From JAPHSX01 sp041554195 (lineage in GTDB: Bacteria; Pseudomonadota; Gammaproteobacteria; Thiohalomonadales; Thiohalomonadaceae): 64,000 nt of DNA. Below the pieces are notes generated by a model. The model did not search any database. It was not told the DNA's origin and saw nothing but the letters and a program-made list of their open reading frames with translations. Position 1 is the stretch's first letter. Each line of letters opens with the position of its first letter. Shown here in pieces: positions 53,861 to 62,595 of this stretch. The position numbers and the translations under genes are program-made. The DNA is taken from NCBI GenBank assembly GCA_041554195.1, contig JBFFMJ010000011.1:42528-106527 (forward strand), in the 5' to 3' direction.

Positions 53861-55717
53861 ATGAGCGCCATCCCAGAAGAATTCCTGAAAAAGACCTCGC
53901 AACTTTCTGAAGAGGTCACCAAGCCGTTCCCCAAGTCGAAGAAGATCTATGTTGAGGGTTCCCGCCCCGATATTCGCGTACCGATGCGTGAAATCAGTCA
54001 GGACGATGCGATGACCTCCGGTGCCCCGGAGAAAAATCCGCCGATCTTTGTCTACGACACCTCCGGACCCTACACCGACCCGACTGCCACCATTGACCTG
54101 ATGGCTGGACTGCCCGCGCTACGTGAGCAGTGGATAGAGGAGCGCGGTGATACCGAACTGCTCGACGGCCCGACCTCTGAATATGGTGCTGCGCGCCAGG
54201 GTGACCCGGAACTGGCGAGCCTGCGTTTTGAGCACATCCGCAACCCGCGCCGCGCCAAAGCTGGGCAGAATGTTTCGCAGATGCACTATGCGCGTAAGGG
54301 GATCATCACCCCGGAGATGGAGTTCGTCGCGATACGCGAGAACAACAAGCTGCAGGAGATGAGGGCTGACCCCTCTTATGAAAAGCTGCTGCGCCAGCAC
54401 GCCGGTGAGTCATACGGTGCCAATATCCCCGAGGTGGTGACCCCCGAGTTCGTGCGTGACGAGATCGCCGCAGGACGTGCCATCATCCCTTCCAATATTA
54501 ACCACCCGGAGCTGGAGCCGATGATCATCGGCCGCAACTTCCGCGTGAAGATCAACACCAACATCGGCAACTCTGCCGTTACCTCTTCGATTGAGGAAGA
54601 GGTGGAGAAGCTGGTCTGGTCCTGCCGCTGGGGCGGCGACACCCTGATGGATCTTTCCACCGGCAAGAACATCCACGAGACCCGCGAGTGGATCCTGCGT
54701 AACTCGCCGGTACCCATCGGCACCGTGCCGATCTACCAGGCACTGGAGAAGGTGAACGGCGTCGCCGAAGACCTCACCTGGGAGATCTTCCGCGATACGC
54801 TCATTGAGCAGGCCGAGCAGGGGGTCGATTACTTCACCATCCACGCCGGTGTGTTGCTGCGTTACGTGCCGCTCACCGCGCAGCGCGTTACCGGTATCGT
54901 CTCGCGTGGTGGTTCGATCATGGCCAAGTGGTGCCTGGCACACCACGAAGAGAGTTTCCTCTATACCCACTTCGAGGAGATCTGCGAGATCATGAAGGCC
55001 TACGACGTCGCCTTCTCCCTAGGCGACGGGCTGCGTCCCGGCTGTCTTGCCGATGCCAACGACGCCGCCCAGTTCGGGGAGTTGGAGACCCTCGGTGAGC
55101 TGACAAAGATCGCCTGGGCCCACGACTGCCAGGTGATCATTGAGGGCCCCGGCCACGTGCCGATGCAGAAGATCAAGGAGAACATGGACAAGGAGCTGGA
55201 GGCCTGTCACGAGGCACCGTTCTACACCCTCGGTCCATTGGTCACCGACATCTCCCCCGGTTATGACCACTTCTCCTCCGGCATCGGTGCGGCGCAGATC
55301 GGCTGGTACGGTACCGCCATGCTCTGCTACGTCACGCCCAAGGAACACCTCGGCCTGCCGAACAAGGAGGACGTGCGCGAGGGGATCATCACCTACAAGG
55401 TCTCCGCCCACGCTGCGGACCTTGCCAAGGGTTTCCCCGGTGCACAGGTGCAGGACAACGCCATGTCCAAGGCGCGTTTTGAATTCCGCTGGCTCGACCA
55501 GTTCGCCCTCGCCCTCGATCCGGAGAAGGCGATGGCCTTCCATGACGAGACCATGCCCAAGGAGGCGCACAAGGTCGCCCACTTCTGCTCCATGTGTGGG
55601 CCGAAATTCTGCTCGATGAAGATCTCGCAGGAGGTACGCGAGTATGCAGAAAAAGGGATGAATGAAATGTCGGTGAAGTTTGTCGAGGCCGGGGCGGAGA
55701 TCTACAAGGAAGTCTAA
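53861..55717 (+). CDS. thiC: Phosphomethylpyrimidine synthase ThiC
   Basis: A radical-SAM enzyme that rearranges AIR to the HMP pyrimidine of thiamine. 618 residues, of the long (about 600-650) bacterial type. N-terminal domain to about 150; catalytic barrel with TEYGAARQGDPELA, GRNFRVKINTNIGNS, and the C-terminal 4Fe-4S motif CSMCGPKFC. Controlled by the riboswitch just upstream, and nothing else of the pathway is in the window. Confidence 0.97.
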   Translation: MSAIPEEFLKKTSQLSEEVTKPFPKSKKIYVEGSRPDIRVPMREISQDDAMTSGAPEKNPPIFVYDTSGPYTDPTATIDLMAGLPALREQWIEERGDTELLDGPTSEYGAARQGDPELASLRFEHIRNPRRAKAGQNVSQMHYARKGIITPEMEFVAIRENNKLQEMRADPSYEKLLRQHAGESYGANIPEVVTPEFVRDEIAAGRAIIPSNINHPELEPMIIGRNFRVKINTNIGNSAVTSSIEEEVEKLVWSCRWGGDTLMDLSTGKNIHETREWILRNSPVPIGTVPIYQALEKVNGVAEDLTWEIFRDTLIEQAEQGVDYFTIHAGVLLRYVPLTAQRVTGIVSRGGSIMAKWCLAHHEESFLYTHFEEICEIMKAYDVAFSLGDGLRPGCLADANDAAQFGELETLGELTKIAWAHDCQVIIEGPGHVPMQKIKENMDKELEACHEAPFYTLGPLVTDISPGYDHFSSGIGAAQIGWYGTAMLCYVTPKEHLGLPNKEDVREGIITYKVSAHAADLAKGFPGAQVQDNAMSKARFEFRWLDQFALALDPEKAMAFHDETMPKEAHKVAHFCSMCGPKFCSMKISQEVREYAEKGMNEMSVKFVEAGAEIYKEV

Positions 55718-55719
55718 AC

Positions 55720-55804
55720 GTAGGGTGGGCACAGGGTATTTGTGCCCACGTGCATCGTCGACCAATTCCACCACGCGTGGGCAGATGAAGCCTGCCCACC
55801 CTAC
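55720..55804. repeat. Nested palindromic repeat (REP/MITE-like)
   Basis: Outer arms GTAGGGTGGGCA / TGCCCACCCTAC, perfect over 12 bases, enclose two inner perfect hairpins: GTGGGCAC/GTGCCCAC (55725-55749) and GTGGGCAG/CTGCCCAC. This folds as a cloverleaf-like 85-base element starting three bases after the thiC stop. Such GTAGGGTGGGC elements recur in many proteobacterial genomes. Confidence 0.75.
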
Positions 55805-56157
55805 CAGGTGGCAACGGCGTTTCTGTGAGCACCACATTCGTGATTAAAATGACTTCAACCGCCATATGGACTACACCCATTAGTACCACCTAGTTAAGCA
55901 TGGTTTGTGTGAACGTGCGGAGTTGTAGCTATTTTCGATGAGGCACCGCTATATCGATGAGGGGGTGTATCCGTTGGCTTGGGAGGCTGGGTAGCTTGAT
56001 TTTGGTGATGAGGGGTTTGGGGAGTAAGTGCCCTGCAGTCCAGAGCCGTGGTGATTGGGGCGTTAGCCGTTTTTGCCGTTGAGATCGCTTTTTTAGCTGA
56101 AAGAGCCTATAGAGCAGGGTAGTGGAAGGCTTCTGCCCGAACGAAATGGCATAACAC

Positions 56158-56183
56158 AAGCCGGCATGAAGCCGGCCTTTTTG
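56158..56183 (+). terminator. Terminator-like hairpin
   Basis: GCCGGC ATGAA GCCGGC followed by a five-T run. The T run is on the plus strand, so it would stop rightward transcription (for example read-through from thiC) before the lipoprotein gene. A second hairpin, ACTGCC/GGCAGT with GCAA loop, follows at 56185. Confidence 0.5.
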
Positions 56184-56213
56184 AACTGCCGCAAGGCAGT
56201 GGTGTTACGAGAC

Positions 56214-56540
56214 TTACTTCTCTTCAGTCACAGATTCGATAGCCGCTGCTGCATCGTTCGCAGCATCGGTTACTTCTTCTGCGGCTTCAGTGGCAGTCGT
56301 TACGGCTTCTTCAACAGCGGTAGCGGCTTCTTCAGCAGCGGGAGCCATGGCGTCGGCAGTAGCAGCTTCTTCTTCAACAGCAGGAGAGGCGGCATCGGTA
56401 GTAGCAGCCTCTTCAGCAGCTGGAGCGGCGACTTCTGCAGGGGCTGCAGTTTCAGATTTGGCTGCAGAATCCTCGCTCTTGTTACAGGCGGAGATGGTTA
56501 GGGCCAGGAGAATAGTTACAAGTGCTGAAAGTGTTTTCAC
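56214..56540 (-). CDS. Ala/Glu-rich lipoprotein
   Basis: 108 residues from the GTG at 56540, with AAGG as ribosome site; the longer ATG at 56570 adds a leader that spoils the signal peptide. Signal peptide with lipobox LTISAC gives a mature Cys. The rest is nearly all Ala, Glu, Thr and Val (PAAEEAAT-type repeats). It is probably an outer-membrane-anchored, extended or helical acidic protein. Function unknown. Confidence 0.7.
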   Translation of the reverse strand: MKTLSALVTILLALTISACNKSEDSAAKSETAAPAEVAAPAAEEAATTDAASPAVEEEAATADAMAPAAEEAATAVEEAVTTATEAAEEVTDAANDAAAAIESVTEEK

Positions 56541-56875
56541 AATAAATACCTTATTTTGTTGAGTTATCACGAGTGTCAGTCAAACAGGCGATAAGTTACG
56601 TTGAATTTTACTGTTTGTAGGTGATTGATGTCACACTATGGGGTAATTCTTACGATGCAAACAGATGGGGTTGCCTCAGCCTTAACCCCATGGTCAGGAC
56701 CTTTTGGTGCACATTTTTATTCTCTGGGCCGGATAATAAGAGAATCCCCACTAGCCGGTTTCCCGGCTTAATCTGCAGAACCATACCGACATGAATGGTT
56801 ATTATTGACCGTAGTTGTTGCTTCTTTAACGGTATAATCCCCCATCGCCGCATTTATAATCCTTGAGGTAGTGAA
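56541..56875. other. Intergenic region with two hairpins
   Basis: 335 bases between divergent genes. It contains two clear palindromes: ATGGGGTT/AACCCCAT (56665-56691, 11-base loop) and AGCCGG/CCGGCT (56753-56768). Promoters of the lipoprotein (leftward) and the S1 protein (rightward) must also be here. No gene seen. Confidence 0.4.
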
Positions 56876-57712
56876 ATGGTCAGTCTGGGCAGAACCTACG
56901 AATTAGAGGTAGTGAAAGAGGTCGATTTTGGTTTTTATGTGAATGCCGATGACCTCGGTGAGGTGCTGTTGCCGCGTAAGTTTGCGCCGCAAGGTCTGTC
57001 ACCCGGCGATAGCCTTGAGGTGTTTCTCTATCTCGACTCCAACGGTCTGCCGGTGGCTACCACGCAAACCCCCAAGGTGCAGGTGGGTGAGTTTGCCTAT
57101 TTAACTGTGGTGGATGCCACCGATGTGGGAGCCTTTCTTGACTGGGGTTTGGACAAGGACCTGCTGGTGCCCTTTGCCGAGCAGCACCGTCCGATGGAGG
57201 CGGGGCGCTCATATCTGGTTTACCTCTATATTGATAAGAACGATGGGCGCATCGTGGCCTCCTCCAAGATCGACAAGTTTCTTGATGATGACGCACCTCA
57301 TCACTTTAAACCGGGACAGGCGGTAAATCTGATCATCGCCAATAGTACCGACCTGGGTTACAAGGCGATCATTAATCATAGCCACTGGGGTGTACTCTAT
57401 AAAAACGAGGTGTTCCAGCGACTGAGCTTTGGGCAGAGCATTAAGGGCTTTATCAAGCATGTCCGCCCTGACGGTAAAATCGACCTAAGCCTTCAGGGCG
57501 GCAAGGTGACCCGTGACAAATATTCTGAAATCATCATGAGCTACCTGGAAAACCAGAACGGCTTTGCGCCGGTCCATGATAAGTCTGATCCCAAGGTGAT
57601 TTCCGAGCTGTTCGGCATGAGCAAGGGGGCGTTCAAGAAGACCATTGGTGGCCTCTATAAGCAGAGATTGATCACAATAGAGAAGGATGGTATTCATCTG
57701 GTGGAAGAGTAA
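56876..57712 (+). CDS. CvfB-family S1 RNA-binding protein
   Basis: 278 residues. Three S1-like beta domains (about 1-65, 70-130, 140-210) and a winged-helix C-terminus (about 225-278: SKGAFKKTIGGLYKQRLI) give the YitL/CvfB architecture. It binds RNA; CvfB affects virulence factor expression in Staphylococcus. In this organism the target is not known. Starts with a good GAGG-type ribosome site (TTGAGGTAGTGAA). Confidence 0.85.
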   Translation: MVSLGRTYELEVVKEVDFGFYVNADDLGEVLLPRKFAPQGLSPGDSLEVFLYLDSNGLPVATTQTPKVQVGEFAYLTVVDATDVGAFLDWGLDKDLLVPFAEQHRPMEAGRSYLVYLYIDKNDGRIVASSKIDKFLDDDAPHHFKPGQAVNLIIANSTDLGYKAIINHSHWGVLYKNEVFQRLSFGQSIKGFIKHVRPDGKIDLSLQGGKVTRDKYSEIIMSYLENQNGFAPVHDKSDPKVISELFGMSKGAFKKTIGGLYKQRLITIEKDGIHLVEE

Positions 57713-57767
57713 TAAGCCGTAACTCTGTTGCCCAGTTTTATCTATTAACGTATCAGTCGCTCACCCC

Positions 57768-58682
57768 ATGAACGCCATTACTCCCCACATCGATTTTACA
57801 TCGCAAACCGTTGACGGTGTCGAACAGTGCCGTCGCCTGTTCCACGGTCGCGGTCATGCCTGGCCCGGTTATGAACACATCAACATCGACTGGCTGCCGC
57901 CGGTGGCGCTGATCACCCTCTATCAGGAGGAGGGGGATGAGCGGCTACAGCCGCTGGCCGCAGCACTTTATCAACAGCTGCCCGACTGCCGTTCGGTGCA
58001 GGTGCAGTACCGCTGCCGTCGCATGGCCCCCTTCGAGCTGTTGTGCGGTGAGGCGATTGATGAGCTGGTGGTAGAGGAGAGCGGACTGAAATATTCACTG
58101 CGAATCGGTAGCACGCAGAATACCGGCCTGTTTCTCGACATGCGCAATGGCCGCGACTGGGTGCGGCAACACGCTACGGGCAGACGCGTGCTGAACCTTT
58201 TCTCCTACACCTGTGCCTTCTCGGTGGCAGCGCTGGCTGGTGGCGCGCTGCGGGTGGTGAATATTGATGTCAGCAAGGCGGCGCTCAATCGTGGGCGGGA
58301 GAATCATCGCCTCAATCATCAGGAGCTGGATAAGGTGGTGTTTCAGGGGATCGATATCTTCAAATCCTTCTCGCGTATTCGTCGTCACAGCCCCTATGAA
58401 TTGCTGATCTGCGACCCGCCGAGCCTGCAGAAGGGACGGGTGGATATTCAGCGTGACTATAAAAAGATCATCCGTCGTATCCCCGAGATCATGAGTCCCG
58501 GCGGCCAGCTGATGCTCTGCCTCAACTCGCCGTTGCTGGATGAAAACTTCTTATTGGAAACGGTGGCCGAGGAGTGCCCTGACTGCCGCTTTGTCGAACA
58601 CCTTGCCAACCCCGAGGTGTTCAGGGAGGCGATGGCGGGGCGCGGGTTAAAGGTGATGGTGTTTAGCTACTTGCCGGCCTGA
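57768..58682 (+). CDS. SAM-dependent RNA methyltransferase (RlmI/RlmK-like)
   Basis: 304 residues with the core VLNLFSYTCAFSVAALAGGA, NIDVSKAALNRGREN and the catalytic-like DPPSLQKGRVD. This is the class I Rossmann domain of RlmI/RlmL/YccW-type cytosine/guanine methyltransferases of 23S rRNA, but without an N-terminal PUA domain. The target base is unknown. Follows the S1 gene after 55 bases on the same strand. Confidence 0.85.
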   Translation: MNAITPHIDFTSQTVDGVEQCRRLFHGRGHAWPGYEHINIDWLPPVALITLYQEEGDERLQPLAAALYQQLPDCRSVQVQYRCRRMAPFELLCGEAIDELVVEESGLKYSLRIGSTQNTGLFLDMRNGRDWVRQHATGRRVLNLFSYTCAFSVAALAGGALRVVNIDVSKAALNRGRENHRLNHQELDKVVFQGIDIFKSFSRIRRHSPYELLICDPPSLQKGRVDIQRDYKKIIRRIPEIMSPGGQLMLCLNSPLLDENFLLETVAEECPDCRFVEHLANPEVFREAMAGRGLKVMVFSYLPA

Positions 58683-58775
58683 TATCCAGCGGGCTAGAGT
58701 TGTTAGTTAAAAATATCTTATTGTATTTTCAGAAAAATAAAACAGGGAGTTTATCGCCATGTCAGGTGTACCGCG

Positions 58776-60284
58776 GTGTTGAGATTGACGCGCACTCTTT
58801 CCACGACCTTGCTGCTAACACTGCTCGCCTCTACCCGCCTTGAGGCCTCGGTCAGCGTACTCAATGATTCGCCGTGTGGGGAGCACTATCGCCAACACCA
58901 TTCGGGTGGTGCTGGCCGCAGTGAAGAGGCGATGGCGCGCGAGCTGTCACAGCTTCAGCAGTTTGCCGAGCGGGCGCTGGCCTACCGGGAGAAGAGCATA
59001 GCGTTTTACCGCACTATTGCGCAGAAGATGGGCGGGGGGGAGCCGCTAAGCGGTGCCGACCTCGACACCCTTAATCGGGGCATGGTGGAGCATCTGGCGA
59101 TCCGCCAGCAGTTACTCACACTGGCCCATGCCCACGAGTGCTGGCCTGCCCTTGGCCAGGCAGAGCGGCAGGCGGCGGGTATGAGTGAGGTGCAGCAGCT
59201 TAAGGGGGTAATGCTGTCGCTCTCCGCCGCCTTGCTGCTCTACGACAATTACCTGCTGGCTATCGCTACCTTTGATGATAACGCCAAATTGCGACGACTC
59301 CTTAACGCCGAGGATAGCGGCTATCACATCACCATGAATGAGCTGCAAAAAGTCTCGCTCTCCTATGCCTCAATAGAGAATCGCAGCAAGACGCGCAACG
59401 CGATCCGCTTTTATGAAAAACAGCGCGAGGAGTTTGCCGCAGAGTTCAAGGCGGACCACGATTTTGCCTATCTCGACCTGCTGATCACCTCCAGCCCCTC
59501 TTATAATATGACGATGAAGTGGTCCCCCCTCTACGTCCTGGGTAACCGCCTCGACCTGTTCGGTGAGGTGACTACCGACCTTCTTAGCCAGTTCGCCAAC
59601 GAGGGGGTGAACCTCTTTAGCATGGCCTTTGGCAATACGCTGGGGCTGGTCGAGATGCGCAAGGGCAAGCTGTTTGGCAAGGAGTCAATCTCACGCGAGG
59701 TAGCAGTGCAGTTGCAGCCGGGGGATATCCTGCTGGAGAAGACCCCGTTTCGCCTGACCGATCAGTTTATTCCGGGCCACTGGGGCCATGCCGCGATCTG
59801 GATTGGCCGCGAAGACGAACTCAAGGCGCTCGGCATCTGGGACCACCCGCTGGTACAACCACACCAGCAGCAGATCCGCCGCGGTCATGGGGTGGTCGAG
59901 GCGCTGCGCAGTGGCGTGACGATGAGTGCGCTACCCCATTTTCTTAATGTCGATGATGCCGCGGTGTTGCGGCAGCGTGGGCTTGGTTCGCAGGAGCGCA
60001 GAGAGATCGTGCTACAGGCGCTACGCCAGATCGGCAAGGAGTATGACTTTAATTTTGATGTGGAGAGCACCGACAGGATCGTCTGCTCCGAGCTTGTCTA
60101 TGTGAGTTATACCGGTCAGTCGTGGCCGACCGAAAAGGTGCTGGGGCGCAGCACCATCAGCCCTGACAATGTGGCGCGGCGCGCCCTGGATCAGGGGCCG
60201 TTTGAGCTGGTGCTGTTTTACCACGATGGCGAGGCGGTGGATAAACAGCCACTGCAATTGATGCAGCGGCTGATGATGAATTAA
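58776..60284 (+). CDS. YiiX/YebB-like permuted NlpC/P60 protein
   Basis: 502 residues. Signal-like N-terminus (LLLTLLASTRLEASV), a mostly helical part to about 290, then a permuted papain-like domain: PGDILLEK, the catalytic His in GHWGHAAIWIG, and catalytic Cys in IVCSELVYVSYTGQ. The permuted group acts on lipids or peptides; exact substrate unknown. The start is GTG at 58776; TTG at 58779 is possible. Confidence 0.78.
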   Translation: MLRLTRTLSTTLLLTLLASTRLEASVSVLNDSPCGEHYRQHHSGGAGRSEEAMARELSQLQQFAERALAYREKSIAFYRTIAQKMGGGEPLSGADLDTLNRGMVEHLAIRQQLLTLAHAHECWPALGQAERQAAGMSEVQQLKGVMLSLSAALLLYDNYLLAIATFDDNAKLRRLLNAEDSGYHITMNELQKVSLSYASIENRSKTRNAIRFYEKQREEFAAEFKADHDFAYLDLLITSSPSYNMTMKWSPLYVLGNRLDLFGEVTTDLLSQFANEGVNLFSMAFGNTLGLVEMRKGKLFGKESISREVAVQLQPGDILLEKTPFRLTDQFIPGHWGHAAIWIGREDELKALGIWDHPLVQPHQQQIRRGHGVVEALRSGVTMSALPHFLNVDDAAVLRQRGLGSQERREIVLQALRQIGKEYDFNFDVESTDRIVCSELVYVSYTGQSWPTEKVLGRSTISPDNVARRALDQGPFELVLFYHDGEAVDKQPLQLMQRLMMN

Positions 60285-60328
60285 CGGCGGTTATTTGTCG
60301 GTGATAACGGTGAGCGATTGGGTGTGTA

Positions 60329-61990
60329 ATGGATACGGAAATGGCAAAACGGCAAAGCGGTGAAATCACCGCCAACCTCGTTGATATTGAAAAACGCGTC
60401 GTCTTTTATGGGCGCGTCGTCTGGCAGGATGGCGTCATCACGAAGATTGAGTCGCTGGGGCCGGAACGTGCTGATGCACCCACCCTCTCCCCCGGTCTGG
60501 TCGATGCCCACGTACATATCGAAAGCTCAATGCTGACCCCGGCGGAGTTTGGTCGCCAGGCGGTACGCCACGGCACGGTAGCGACGGTCTCCGACCCGCA
60601 TGAGATCGCCAATGTGCTGGGTATTGATGGGGTGCGATTTATGCTCGCCTCTGCCGCCGCCTCACCCTGCAGGATCTTCTTCGGTGCCCCCTCCTGTGTG
60701 CCTGCCACCCCGTTCGAGACGGCCGGGGCGCGTATTGAGCTGGCCGATATCGCTGTGCTGTTTGATGAGCCGCAGGTGGTCGCCCTCTCCGAGATGATGA
60801 ACTTTCCGGGGGTACTCGCTGGTGATGCCGGGGTGATGGCGAAACTCGCGCTCGCTGATGAGCGTGGCTACCCGGTGGATGGTCATGCGCCGGGGATTAA
60901 GGGTGATGCGGCCCGGCGGTATGCTGAGGCGGGGATCACCACCGACCATGAGTGTTACACCATCGAGGAGGCGCGGGAGAAGATCTCCGCCGGTATGGTG
61001 GTGCAGATCCGCGAAGGGTCGGCGGCACGAAATTTTGCGGCATTGCATCCATTGATTAGTGAATCCCCTGCGTCGGTCATGCTCTGTAGTGATGACAAGC
61101 ACCCGGATGACCTGTTGGCCGGACACATCAATCACCTGGCCGCCCGTGCCGTGGCGCTGGGCCATGACCGTTTTGATGTGCTGCGCAGCGCCAGCCTCAA
61201 TCCCATCCGCCACTACCGGTTGCCGGTCGGCACCCTGAAACTGGGCGAGCCGATGGATGCGGTGCTGTTTACTGACCTGTGTGAATTTGAACCCCTGGTT
61301 ACCTTTGTCGGCGGCGCCAGAGTGGCCGAGGGCGGGGAGTCTCTGCTGAAGGCTCATCGTGACGATGCCATTAACCGCTTTAGCGCGACGCCTGTAAATA
61401 GTGAAGCATTACGCGTGCCGGCCAGCGTTGCTGAAACGGTGCGTGTGATTGAGGCGATGGACGGTGAGCTGGTGACCAATGCACTGCAGATGGAACCGAA
61501 AATTGTGGGGCAGAGCATTGAGGCTGACCCGTCACGCGATATGTTGCAACTGATGGTGCTCAACCGCTACCAGCCCGATACCAAACCGGCGCTGGCCTTT
61601 GTGAAGGGCTTTGGCCTCAAGCGCGGCGCACTGGCCTCCACCGTGGCGCACGACTCGCACAATATTATCGCCGTCGGCTGTTCACGCGAGGAGATCGCCC
61701 GCGCCGTGAATGCACTGGTCGAAACGGGTGGCGGCATCGCGCTGTGTGAGGGGGAGTCGGTGCAGAGGCTGGCGCTGCCCGTCGCCGGTTTGATGAGTCT
61801 TGAACCTGCCGAGCAGGTGGCACAAAGTTATTCGCAGCTGGATAGCGCCGCCCGGTCTTTGGGCTCAACGCTGCGAGCGCCCTATATGACGCTGTCGTTT
61901 ATGGCGCTGCTGGTGATCCCTGCGTTGAAGCTGAGTGACCAGGGTTTGTTTGATGGCGAGCGGTTTGCCTTCGTACCACTCGCCGTTTGA
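60329..61990 (+). CDS. ade: Adenine deaminase
   Basis: Deaminates adenine to hypoxanthine. 553 residues, amidohydrolase superfamily, with the metal-binding LVDAHVHIESSMLTPAEF, GTVATVSDPHEIANVLG, and MLCSDDKHPDDLL. It fits Ade by length and motifs. ATG at 60341 is an alternative. Monocistronic position, last large core-type gene before the AT-rich end. Confidence 0.93.
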   Translation: MDTEMAKRQSGEITANLVDIEKRVVFYGRVVWQDGVITKIESLGPERADAPTLSPGLVDAHVHIESSMLTPAEFGRQAVRHGTVATVSDPHEIANVLGIDGVRFMLASAAASPCRIFFGAPSCVPATPFETAGARIELADIAVLFDEPQVVALSEMMNFPGVLAGDAGVMAKLALADERGYPVDGHAPGIKGDAARRYAEAGITTDHECYTIEEAREKISAGMVVQIREGSAARNFAALHPLISESPASVMLCSDDKHPDDLLAGHINHLAARAVALGHDRFDVLRSASLNPIRHYRLPVGTLKLGEPMDAVLFTDLCEFEPLVTFVGGARVAEGGESLLKAHRDDAINRFSATPVNSEALRVPASVAETVRVIEAMDGELVTNALQMEPKIVGQSIEADPSRDMLQLMVLNRYQPDTKPALAFVKGFGLKRGALASTVAHDSHNIIAVGCSREEIARAVNALVETGGGIALCEGESVQRLALPVAGLMSLEPAEQVAQSYSQLDSAARSLGSTLRAPYMTLSFMALLVIPALKLSDQGLFDGERFAFVPLAV

Positions 61991-62005
61991 GTGGAAGTTT
62001 TAAGG

Positions 62006-62128
62006 CTAGTGTTCATTGCCTAAAAAACTACCGGACTGTTTCTTATCCTTCTTTGCCGCCTTCTTCTCTTTAGCGGTCATCGCGGGCTTTTTCTTATTCT
62101 CTTTATTACTTTTTTGTTCTTTGCTCAT
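62006..62128 (-). CDS. Small lysine-rich protein
   Basis: 40 residues, MSKEQKSNKENKKKPAMTAK at the start, rich in Lys. A clear ribosome site (AGGAG, 8 bases before the ATG) supports expression. It resembles a family of tiny, basic, mostly unannotated proteins in gammaproteobacteria that begin MSKEQK-N-E-KK (from memory). Nothing is known of its role; its charge suits nucleic acid or ribosome binding. Confidence 0.7.
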   Translation of the reverse strand: MSKEQKSNKENKKKPAMTAKEKKAAKKDKKQSGSFLGNEH

Positions 62129-62482
62129 GGTGTTCGCTCCTGATTCAATGGATCTGGGATGTCAGGTCAAACTGCGTAACTTAGTCCTGCGGAGCTAAAT
62201 TAGTGTTGTCCTGATGATGCTTTACTAAGGTATTGAATATCGAGAAAGCCGTTCGTCCTGTGGAACCACGGGATATTCTGTTATGAAGCAGGTGAACTGC
62301 CTGGGGGTAGATGGCAGGTGTTGACCACTCTAGCATGAAAAGAGGGGGTGGGTGGGATTGTTTTGTGCGGGAGTGACTTTCTAACGCGTTGATTGTCAAT
62401 GTTAGAATAGGTGGTTTGGTGTGCGACCGGAGGGGACTTAAGGTAATCGTCGATATATAGTCTGGAGAACACCCAGGAGCAG
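62129..62482. other. Noncoding region before the cassette array
   Basis: 354 bases. Contains an inverted repeat GAATATC/GATATTC at 62235-62278 and the TTCTAAC/GTTAGAA dyad at 62379-62407. I see no credible gene: the 147-codon minus-strand frame here overlaps an attC-like site and is full of low-likelihood segments. Confidence 0.4.
62379..62407. repeat. Dyad with integron core-site sequence
   Basis: TTCTAAC, 15 bases, GTTAGAA: perfect 7-base arms that equal the outer boxes (simple sites) of attC sites apart from the terminal base. The spacing is too short for a whole attC. It may be a collapsed attC. Confidence 0.4.
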
Positions 62483-62588
62483 ACATCAACGTTCTATTAA
62501 CAGGCATACCGTAGTGGCCTGCATTTTGTGCGATTTTGCACAAAATGTTCGCCGCGGAGGTATGTCCTTGTTGAATTGTGTTATATGT
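62483..62588 (-). repeat. attC-like recombination site A
   Basis: On the minus strand: ACATATAAC ... GTTGATGT outer boxes (106 bases apart in all), with the inner arms AACAAGGACATACC / GGTATGCCTGTT, which pair with a one-sided bulge, and a central CCGCGG. A perfect 10-base hairpin, CATTTTGTGC/GCACAAAATG (62522-62547), is in the loop. The length and the imperfect dyad are like large attC sites. It begins 8 bases after the stop of the gene at 62596. Confidence 0.65.
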
Positions 62589-62595
62589 ATTGCCT

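Larger units (their letters stand above)
55718..56213. other. Intergenic region after thiC
   Basis: 496 bases that hold the palindromic repeat at 55720-55804 and a terminator-like hairpin at 56158-56183. No credible gene; an open frame of 76 codons on the minus strand (55929-56159) has no ribosome site or recognisable similarity. Confidence 0.4.

Noticed and set aside
55929..56159. 76-codon minus-strand frame after thiC
   Set aside because: No ribosome site, no similarity I recognise, strongly basic and low-complexity; most likely noncoding.
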